A stretch of DNA of 64,000 nucleotides, taken from assembly GCF_016907715.1 (NCBI RefSeq), contig NZ_JAFBCM010000001.1, positions 7,727,420 to 7,791,419 on the forward strand, read 5' to 3'. The position numbers were made by a program, and so were the translations under genes. Positions 57,915 through 64,000 of the stretch are shown here, one piece after another. A model generated the notes under the pieces. That model was not told the origin of the DNA and ran no database searches. It worked only from the letters and a program-made list of their open reading frames with translations. This DNA comes from Tenggerimyces flavus (lineage in GTDB: Bacteria; Actinomycetota; Actinomycetes; Propionibacteriales; Actinopolymorphaceae). Position 1 is the stretch's first letter. Each line of letters begins with the position of its first letter.

Positions 57915-58994
57915 CTAGGAGTAGCGGGGGCCGTGGTCTTCCTGGACGCGGGCCACGAGCTCCTTCACGCGTTCCGCGCAGGCCTTCGGGCAGACCATCG
58001 TCACGTCTCGCGTGTGCACGATGATCATCTCCCGCAGCCCCACCGTCGCGACGAGGTGCGTGGGGTCGTCGTTCACGACGATGTTGCCCTCGGAGTCCAC
58101 CAAGACCGTCACGCCGTCGTACGCGTTCCGCGCGTCGTCGCTGGACAACGTCGACGCCAGGGTCGGCCACGAGCCCACGTCGAGCCAGTCCACCGACATC
58201 GGCACGACCACGACCACCGCGTCGCGCGACGCCGGCTCCATCACCGCGAAGTCGATCGAGATCTTGCGCAGCGACTCGTACGTCTCCTTCAGCACCACGT
58301 CCCGCGACGGCCCCGACCACGCCGCGGCGATCGCTCGGACGCCCGCGCCGGTCTCCGGCAGGTACGCGTCCAGGCTGGCCAGCAGCGTTGACGCGCGCCA
58401 GACGAAGGTCCCCGCGTTCCACAGATAGCCGCCGCTCGCCACGTACGACGCCGCCGTCTCCGCGTCCGGCTTCTCGCGGAACGACCGCACCTCGAAGACC
58501 CCCGGCGCCACCGGCGCGCCGCGCTCCACGTAACCGAGCCCGGTGTGCGGGTACGACGCCGGGATGCCGAACGTCACCAGCGTCGACGGCGACCGCTCGG
58601 CCAGCTCGAACCCCGTCCGCAACGCCGACTGAAACGAGGCGACGGGCTCGATCACGTGGTCCGAGGTCACGAACGCGACCACCGCCTCGGGGTCCTGCTC
58701 GTGCAGCACCGCCGAGGCGAAGCCGATCGCCGCCGCCGTGTCGCGACCGATCGGCTCGCCGAGCACGTTCGACTCCGGCAGCTCGGTCAGGTGCTCGAGC
58801 ACCGCCTCGCGATGCACCGCGCCGGCGCACACGTAGATGTTGGCCGGGTCAACGAGCCCGAGCAGGCGTTCGTACGCGAGCCGCAGCAGGCTCTTGCCGC
58901 CGCCCACACTGAGCAGCTGCTTCGGCCGACCGCCCCGCGAGAGCGGCCACAGCCGCGTCCCCGAGCCCCCCGCGTTGATGACTGCGTAACGCAT
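57915..58994 (-). CDS. manC: Mannose-1-phosphate guanylyltransferase
   Basis: A 359-residue nucleotidyltransferase from ATG 58994. The signature AVINAGGSGTRLWPLSRGGRPKQLLSV binds GTP; further motifs are GRDTAAAIGFASAVL, VTSDHVIEP, FGIPASYPHTGLGYVERG, REKPDAETAASYVASGGYLWNAGTFVWR and VDWLDVGSW. It makes GDP-mannose for mannosylated lipids and glycoproteins of the envelope. The corresponding M. tuberculosis gene (Rv3264c) also lies near fbiA-fbiB. It has no C-terminal phosphomannose isomerase domain. Confidence 0.93.
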   Translation of the reverse strand: MRYAVINAGGSGTRLWPLSRGGRPKQLLSVGGGKSLLRLAYERLLGLVDPANIYVCAGAVHREAVLEHLTELPESNVLGEPIGRDTAAAIGFASAVLHEQDPEAVVAFVTSDHVIEPVASFQSALRTGFELAERSPSTLVTFGIPASYPHTGLGYVERGAPVAPGVFEVRSFREKPDAETAASYVASGGYLWNAGTFVWRASTLLASLDAYLPETGAGVRAIAAAWSGPSRDVVLKETYESLRKISIDFAVMEPASRDAVVVVVPMSVDWLDVGSWPTLASTLSSDDARNAYDGVTVLVDSEGNIVVNDDPTHLVATVGLREMIIVHTRDVTMVCPKACAERVKELVARVQEDHGPRYS

Positions 58995-59009
58995 CACGAC
59001 ACTTTACGT

Positions 59010-59723
59010 GTGACGCCCGCTCAGCTTCTCGCAGCCGCCCGGACGGCCGATCCGGCGAGCCCGTTCCTGACGTTCTACAACGACGCGACCGACGAACGCA
59101 TCGAGTTGTCGCTGACGTCGTTCGACAACTGGGTCGCCAAGACCGCGAACCTCCTGCAGGACGGCCTCGGCACCGAGCCCGGCGAACGGGTCGCGATCCT
59201 GCTCCCGCCGCACTGGCAGGGCGCGGTCTGGATGCTCGCGGCCTGGTCCGCCGGGCTGATCGTCGACCTGTCCGGGAACGGTGCGCCCGACGTCGTCGTC
59301 ACCGGTCCGGACACGCTCGACGAGGCCGTCGCCATGAAGGCCCGCGACACCCTCGCGCTCGCGCTCCGCCCGCTCGGCGGCCGCTTCACCACCCCGCTGC
59401 CGGCCGGCGTGCTCGACTACGGCGCCGAGGTGCCGACGTACGGGGACCACTTCGCGCCCTACGTTCCGGTGGCGCCCAGCGACCTCGCGCTGGCCGTCGA
59501 CGGGACCGAGCTCACCGCCGCCGACCTCGTCGCGCGGGCGACCGCGGTCGGCCTCGATGCAGGAGCCCGCGTCCTGACCACCGCCAACCCCGCCGCGAAG
59601 GACGGCTACCTCGACGCGCTGCTCGCGCCCCTCGCCGTCCGCGGCTCGATCGTCCTCGTACGGAACCCGAAGCCGGAACGGACCGACCGGCGCGTCGCCG
59701 ACGAACGGGTCACGCACCCATGA
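59010..59723 (+). CDS. TIGR03089 family protein
   Basis: A 237-residue protein. It looks like the N-terminal lobe of an acyl-adenylate enzyme (TFYNDATDERIELSLTSFDNWVAKTANLLQDGLGTEPGERVAILLPPHWQGAVWMLAAWSAGLIVDL), but the later AMP-binding and lid parts are absent. This short, catalytically incomplete AMP-ligase-like protein is the actinobacterial family TIGR03089, also found near manC/rmlD in mycobacteria (Rv3268). Function unknown. GTG 59010 lies 15 nt from the divergent manC start. It overlaps the amidohydrolase gene by 4 nt. Confidence 0.88.
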   Translation: MTPAQLLAAARTADPASPFLTFYNDATDERIELSLTSFDNWVAKTANLLQDGLGTEPGERVAILLPPHWQGAVWMLAAWSAGLIVDLSGNGAPDVVVTGPDTLDEAVAMKARDTLALALRPLGGRFTTPLPAGVLDYGAEVPTYGDHFAPYVPVAPSDLALAVDGTELTAADLVARATAVGLDAGARVLTTANPAAKDGYLDALLAPLAVRGSIVLVRNPKPERTDRRVADERVTHP

Positions 59724-60544
59724 CCGTCCCCGCCGGAGCGATCGACAACCACGCCCACGTCATGGTGGGCGAGCAGGGCGGGATCGACGGCGCCGCGTAC
59801 CAGCCGTTCTCCGCGCCGGTGCAGAGCTTCGTCGCTCACCTGCGGGGGCTCGGGTTCAGCCGCGGCGTGCTGGTGACGCCGAGCACCTACGGCGCCGACA
59901 ACTCCGTGCTGCTGGACGCGCTGCGTTCCTCGACCGATCTGCTGCGCGGCATCGCGGTGGTGCCGCCGGACGTCGACGACGCGACGCTGGACGAGCTGCA
60001 CGCGGCGGGCGTACGGGGATGCCGGGTGCAGGACCGGATGACGGGTGGGTTGCCGATCGACGCTCTGCCCAAGTTGGCTTCGAGAGTTGGCTCGCGCGGT
60101 TGGCATGTCGAGGTGTGGACCGACCTGCTCGAGAACGGCGAGATCGTCCGTTCCTGCCTGCGATCCACGACGACACCGATCCTGCTCGACCATCTCGGCA
60201 ACCTGCCGGCGCCCGCGCCCGGCGAGGCCGACGCGGGGACCGCCGTACTGCGGGAGCTGATGGCGTACGACACGTGCTGGGTCACGCTGTCCGGCGCGTA
60301 CCGGCTCGCGGCTCCGCTGGCCGAAGCACACGCCGCCGAACTGCTGCAAGGCCGGGTTGACACGCTGCTATCGCTCGCGCCGGAGCGCCTGGCGTGGGGG
60401 TCGGACTGGCCGTACGTCCGGCCGCCCGGCCCTGTACCAACCGCCTCGGACCACCTAGCGGTGCTGGATCGGTGGCTGCCGGACGCGTCGTCGCGCGAGC
60501 AGGTGCTCGTGACGAACGCGGCCTTGTTGTACGGCTGGAGCTAG
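59720..60544 (+). CDS. Amidohydrolase family protein (LigI/PDC-hydrolase-like)
   Basis: A 274-residue TIM-barrel hydrolase of the amidohydrolase_2 group. GAIDNHAHVMVGEQGG holds the N-terminal metal-site HxH, HVEVWTDLLENGEI and ILLDHLGNLPAPAPGEAD the middle His, and LAWGSDWPYVRPPG the Asp at the end of strand 8. The pattern resembles 2-pyrone-4,6-dicarbaldehyde/dicarboxylate lactonases and relatives that open lactones of aromatic or sugar acids. Substrate unknown. ATG overlaps the stop of TIGR03089. It converges on and overlaps the SpoIID gene by 4 nt. Confidence 0.86.
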   Translation: MTVPAGAIDNHAHVMVGEQGGIDGAAYQPFSAPVQSFVAHLRGLGFSRGVLVTPSTYGADNSVLLDALRSSTDLLRGIAVVPPDVDDATLDELHAAGVRGCRVQDRMTGGLPIDALPKLASRVGSRGWHVEVWTDLLENGEIVRSCLRSTTTPILLDHLGNLPAPAPGEADAGTAVLRELMAYDTCWVTLSGAYRLAAPLAEAHAAELLQGRVDTLLSLAPERLAWGSDWPYVRPPGPVPTASDHLAVLDRWLPDASSREQVLVTNAALLYGWS

Positions 60545-61866
60545 GACGTCACGGTGAACCAGGCGGACTTGAGGCCGAGCAGGTTGCGGATCTTGTCCTC
60601 GCCCTTGACCGTCCGTTCGCCCTGGGTGCCGACCAGCTTGATCGAGCTGACGCGTCCGCCCCAGTCGCCGCCGCCGTTGCGCGCGACGACACGGAGCTCG
60701 GTGAGTGCGCCGATGCTGGGGTAACGCCGTTCCAGCGTGGCGACCCTGACCGTGTCCTTCCAGTTGGTGGAGGGATCCCAGTTGTCCTGAAGCGCTTGCA
60801 GGTAAGGAACTCCGCCACTCGCCGTCCAGCCGCCGTTGGAGGAGCCGAACTCTGTCAAGGCCGGCTTGGCATCGAACATCAGCGTCTCGTTCGCGGTGTC
60901 CCTGACGGCGTCGTCGGTGCGTTCCTTCTCGTACGTGCGGGAGATTTCCCAGCTGAGCTTGAGACTTGCGATGCCGGGATAGACCTGCGAAGCGGTCGTG
61001 TCGTAGACGTCGAAGTACTTCTTCTTGCGGTTGATCGCGGACTTCAGGGCGTACGTGCGCGCCGCGACGGCCTGCGCTCTGAGTGAGTTCGTCGGCCAGC
61101 CTGCGGGTGACTCCGAGGGGACGACCGAGCGGAGATAGTCGTCGTACTTGACGATGTTGATCGGGCGGAGCCGCTTGTCGCGCAGGATGACGCGGAGGTC
61201 GCCGCGGTAGAGGCGCCTGAGCAGCTTGCCGGACGGGCGACGTTCCATCGCGAACGTGTCGTCGCTGGTGACGAACGAGATGCGGCCGCCGCTGTCGACG
61301 TCGCTGGCGGGGATGAGCGCGCGCCAGGCGCGGCAGGAGTAGCCCTCGAGCGTCATGTCCTTGCCCTTGACGGCGTTGACGCGCCAGGTGCCGACCTTGC
61401 AGCCGGCGAGGGTGGCGGGGAGCTTCTGGGTGTCGACGTCGCCGTTCTCTTTGGTCCAGACGACCTCGAGGTTCTTCTCCATGCGGACGCGAACGTCGGA
61501 GTTGTTGTGACTGAGCCTGACGCGGATCGCCTTGGAGGTGGCGTCGTCGACGAGCTTGGTGCCGGGATAGTAGAAGTCGAGAATCTTCTTGTACCCAAGG
61601 CCATCCTCGGCCGCTTCGTGCGCGCCCCACTGCGACATGCCGCGCCCGTGGCCGAAGCCCTGCCCCTTGAGGTCGTAGATCCCGTCAGCCGGCGCGGCGA
61701 ACGCCTGACCCGCGTCCGGGGTCTCGGGAGTCTCGGCGATCTCGGCGTGCGCTGTGGTCGCTCCTCCGACGAGAACCACAGCGGCGAGTGCGACGGCCGA
61801 CCATCCCTCCAGAGCCCGTCCGCCCACTCGCCGCGTGTCGCTCTTCCACCTGCGTGTACTGCCCAT
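60541..61866 (-). CDS. SpoIID/LytB domain protein, secreted
   Basis: A 441-residue secreted protein from ATG 61866. The start has twin Arg pairs (STRRWKSDTRRVGG) before a hydrophobic stretch and AHA cleavage site (about residue 40). GQGFGHGRGMSQWGAHEAAEDGLGYKKILDFYYPGT is the first part of the SpoIID/LytB domain. The core follows, YDDYLRSVVPSESPAGWPTNSLRAQAVAARTYALK, holding the Glu of PSE, then ASQVYPGIA and SSNGGWTASGG. Related SpoIID enzymes are lytic transglycosylases acting on denuded peptidoglycan. The frame also opens at 61932, giving an unusually long leader; I prefer 61866. Confidence 0.88.
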   Translation of the reverse strand: MGSTRRWKSDTRRVGGRALEGWSAVALAAVVLVGGATTAHAEIAETPETPDAGQAFAAPADGIYDLKGQGFGHGRGMSQWGAHEAAEDGLGYKKILDFYYPGTKLVDDATSKAIRVRLSHNNSDVRVRMEKNLEVVWTKENGDVDTQKLPATLAGCKVGTWRVNAVKGKDMTLEGYSCRAWRALIPASDVDSGGRISFVTSDDTFAMERRPSGKLLRRLYRGDLRVILRDKRLRPINIVKYDDYLRSVVPSESPAGWPTNSLRAQAVAARTYALKSAINRKKKYFDVYDTTASQVYPGIASLKLSWEISRTYEKERTDDAVRDTANETLMFDAKPALTEFGSSNGGWTASGGVPYLQALQDNWDPSTNWKDTVRVATLERRYPSIGALTELRVVARNGGGDWGGRVSSIKLVGTQGERTVKGEDKIRNLLGLKSAWFTVTS

Positions 61867-62032
61867 TCGCCCCGGTGCCCCTTCCGCAGCGATCAACGGT
61901 TGTGCTGAGGAAGACTGTGCCGATTGGGGCATTTGTTACGGAAGGTACCTAAGTGACTTCGTTGTGTGGTCGTTATATCCCATTCGTGTAATTCGACCGG
62001 CCCGCCAACGGTCCCTCAGCGGCACCCCGACC

Positions 62033-62074
62033 TGTTGGACAGATGTCGGGATAGAAGGCGAGATCTGTCCAACA
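62033..62074 (-). terminator. 12-bp hairpin after acetoacetyl-CoA synthetase
   Basis: TGTTGGACAGAT (62033-62044) and ATCTGTCCAACA (62063-62074) pair exactly, 9 nt past the synthetase stop on the leftward transcript. No strong T run follows. Confidence 0.65.
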
Positions 62075-62083
62075 ACTCGCGGG

Positions 62084-64000
62084 TCAGACGTCGGTGGCGC
62101 GTTCGGCGGCGAGCTTCTCGAAGGCCTCGAGGGACGAGGGGTTGGCCAGCGCGCCGCGGCTGGCCGCTTCGTCGGCGGCGCGGCCTTCGAGGATGCGCTT
62201 CACCGGGACCTCGAGCTTCTTCCCCGACAACGTTCGTGGCACGTCCGGCACCGCGACCACGACGTCCGGCACGTGGCGAGGCGAGAGCGAGCGGCGGAGC
62301 TCGGCGGCCAGGCGCGCCTTCAGCGCATCGTCCACCGTCACGCCGGCCGCGGGCACCACGAACAGCAACAACTCTCCCGGTCCGCCGTCGGCGTCCTCCA
62401 GGTGCACCACCAGCGAGTCCGCGATCTCCGGGAACGTGTCCACCACCGAGTAGAACTCCGCCGTCCCCAACCGCACCCCGCCACGGTTCAGCGTCGCGTC
62501 CGACCGCCCGGTGATCACGCACGTCCCCCGCGACGTCACCGTGATCCAGTCGCCGTGCCGCCATACGCCGGGGAAGTCCCCGAAGTACGCGGCGCGATAC
62601 CGCGAGCCCGAAGAGTCGCCCCAGAACGACACCGGCATCGACGGCATCGGCCGCTCGATCACCAACTCTCCAAGGGAATCCACCACCGACTCCCCCGCCG
62701 GCGAGTACGCGGCCACCGCGGCTCCGAGGCACCGACACGACAGCTCCCCCGCGTACACCGGCAACAGCGGCGAGCCGCCGATGAAGCCCGTACACAGGTC
62801 GGTCCCACCCGAGAACGACTGCAGGAGCAAGGACGAGTTGACGTTCTCGTACACCCACCCATAACCCTCCGGCGGCAACGGCGCACCGGTCGAGCCCACC
62901 CCGCGGATGCGTGACATGTCACCCAAATCAGCGGGCCGTACCCCCGCCTTTCGGCAGGCCAGCAAGAAGGGTGCTGACGTTCCGAAGAACGTGACCCCAG
63001 TCGAGGAGGCAAGACGCCAGGTCGACCCCAGATCCGGATACCCCGGGTTGACGTCGGCCAGCACGATCGAAGCGCCAACCGCCAAGCCCGACACGAGAAA
63101 GTTCCACATCATCCAGCCGGTCGTGCTGAACCAGAAGAACCGATCCCCCGGTCCCAGATCCAGGTGCAACGCGAGCGCCTTCAGATGCTCGAGCAGGATT
63201 CCCCCATGCCCGTGGACGATCGCCTTCGGCAGGCCCGTCGTCCCGGACGAGTACAACACGTACAGCGGATGGTGGAACGGGACCAGCTCGAAAGCCATCG
63301 GCGCCGGGGACGAGAGCAGCTCCTCCCAAGAGAGCGCGTCCGGCACCCCCGATCCCAGGTACGGCACCGACACCACACCGGCGAGCGAGGGCAGCGCGGC
63401 GCGGATCGCAGCCACCTCAGAAGTACGGTCCACCGGCTTGTCGCCGTACCGATACCCGTCGACGGCCACGAGCACCTTCGGCGCGATCTGGCTCCACCGA
63501 TCGACCACGCTCCGCGTCCCGAACTCCGGCGCACACGAAGAGAAAACCGCCCCCAACGAGGCTGTGGCGAGCAGCAGCACCACGGTCTCCGGGATGTTCG
63601 GCAGGTACGCCGCGACCCGATCGCCCCGGCCGACCCCGAGCCGCACCAACCCAGCCCGGCACGCGGCCACCGCCGCCCGCAGCTCGGCCCCCGTCAACGT
63701 CACAGAAGCCCGCGTGTCCGACTGCCCGACGATCACGACCTCGTCCGCGGGCAGCGAACGCAGCAAGTACTCCGCATAGTTCAAGGAAGCGCCGGGAAAC
63801 CACGAGGCGCCCGGCATCGACCGCGACGTCAGCACCGACGAGTAAGAACCGCCGACAGCGAAGTACTCCCAGAGTGAAGCCCAGAAGTCCTCCAAAGAGT
63901 CCACTGACCACTGCCACAACGACGCGTAGTCCGGGAATGTCAGCCCGCGCGTTGAAGACAGCCAGGACAGATAGGCACCGACCCGAGAAGACGAACGAAC
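62084..64000 (-). CDS. Acetoacetyl-CoA synthetase (acetoacetate-CoA ligase), 5' end beyond window
   Basis: At least 638 residues; the frame continues unbroken to the right edge, where it gives RVGAYLSWLSSTRG before LTFPDYASLWQW, a typical opening for this family, so only a few residues are missing. Motifs are LYSSGTTGLPKAIVHGHGG (AMP-binding P-loop), TTGWMMWNFLVSGLAVG, GGTDLCTGFIGG, HGDWITVTSRGTCVITGRSDATLNRGGVRLGTAEFYSVV and the catalytic C-terminal Lys segment RTLSGKKLEVPVKRIL. It activates acetoacetate (or another beta-keto acid) to its CoA ester for ketone or lipid metabolism. Confidence 0.93.
   Translation of the reverse strand, partial: VRSSSRVGAYLSWLSSTRGLTFPDYASLWQWSVDSLEDFWASLWEYFAVGGSYSSVLTSRSMPGASWFPGASLNYAEYLLRSLPADEVVIVGQSDTRASVTLTGAELRAAVAACRAGLVRLGVGRGDRVAAYLPNIPETVVLLLATASLGAVFSSCAPEFGTRSVVDRWSQIAPKVLVAVDGYRYGDKPVDRTSEVAAIRAALPSLAGVVSVPYLGSGVPDALSWEELLSSPAPMAFELVPFHHPLYVLYSSGTTGLPKAIVHGHGGILLEHLKALALHLDLGPGDRFFWFSTTGWMMWNFLVSGLAVGASIVLADVNPGYPDLGSTWRLASSTGVTFFGTSAPFLLACRKAGVRPADLGDMSRIRGVGSTGAPLPPEGYGWVYENVNSSLLLQSFSGGTDLCTGFIGGSPLLPVYAGELSCRCLGAAVAAYSPAGESVVDSLGELVIERPMPSMPVSFWGDSSGSRYRAAYFGDFPGVWRHGDWITVTSRGTCVITGRSDATLNRGGVRLGTAEFYSVVDTFPEIADSLVVHLEDADGGPGELLLFVVPAAGVTVDDALKARLAAELRRSLSPRHVPDVVVAVPDVPRTLSGKKLEVPVKRILEGRAADEAASRGALANPSSLEAFEKLAAERATDV

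Overview
The window is high-GC DNA from an actinobacterium. The evidence is a WhiB1 and a WhiB2 protein, a SigR/RsrA thiol-stress pair, coenzyme F420 genes (fbiA, fbiB), the 24-residue ribosomal protein bL37, DUF5719 and TIGR03089 proteins, many GTG starts and 4-nt stop/start overlaps. Two blocks match gene order known from Mycobacterium tuberculosis: whiB1-pdtaS ... rsrA-sigR ... SRAP ... aroA-rsgA (the Rv3219 to Rv3228 region), and whiB2 ... fbiA-fbiB ... manC ... TIGR03089 (the Rv3260c to Rv3268 region). Archaeal-type AspRS, DUF222/HNH proteins, GH97 and MocR suggest a soil actinomycete outside Mycobacterium, perhaps Propionibacteriales; the sequence alone does not fix the genus.

Layout. 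0-1 kb: end of a likely anti-sigma gene and a SigF/SigB-type sigma factor. 1.0-2.0 kb: non-coding DNA packed with repeats and hairpins. 2.0-4.6 kb: membrane protein, whiB1 with CRP-like upstream sites, pdtaS. 4.8-11.5 kb: DUF2785, IlvG-like ThDP enzyme, phosphotransferase, a frameshifted double-GNAT gene, GlxA-type regulator, RidA, FlK-like thioesterase. 11.5-14.2 kb: two overlapping membrane HD-GYP-type genes. 14.9-16.9 kb: bL37, rsrA, sigR (with a matching SigR promoter), hydrolase. 17-22 kb: methyltransferase, SRAP protein, an aspartate T-box in front of archaeal-type aspS, DoxX, two small regulatory or secreted proteins. 22-24.3 kb: DUF222/HNH gene, second copy of the long-hairpin repeat, a 17-bp minisatellite. 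24.3-34.8 kb: MFS, Tricorn protease and a second GluRS in one run, then PPOX protein, aroA-rsgA, HisN-like phosphatase, DUF2231. 34.8-43.3 kb: ArsR/MFS pair, CBS protein, second DUF222/HNH gene, frameshifted GH97 gene, MocR/PPOX divergent pair. 43.2-48.6 kb: DUF5719 and a large membrane glycosyltransferase behind whiB2. 49-57.8 kb: PadR/ABC exporter operon, a membrane protein with a Gln/Tyr/Trp-rich prion-like tail, fbiA-fbiB, AlkA-like glycosylase, DUF3105, HAAS protein and a response-regulator remnant; two inverted copies of an 84-bp repeat bracket this segment. 57.9-64 kb: manC, TIGR03089 protein, amidohydrolase, SpoIID/LytB protein, and acetoacetyl-CoA synthetase running off the right edge.

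The most informative regulatory features are the Asp-specific T-box before aspS (specifier GAC, UGGC bulge, a complete antisequestrator and an alternative helix that hides the Shine-Dalgarno), the SigR promoter and extended SigR reading frame, operator palindromes at the ArsR, MFS, PadR and MocR genes, and a shared 32-nt element in front of both DUF222/HNH genes. Two genes (double GNAT, GH97) each look one base short, which could be real inactivation or assembly error.
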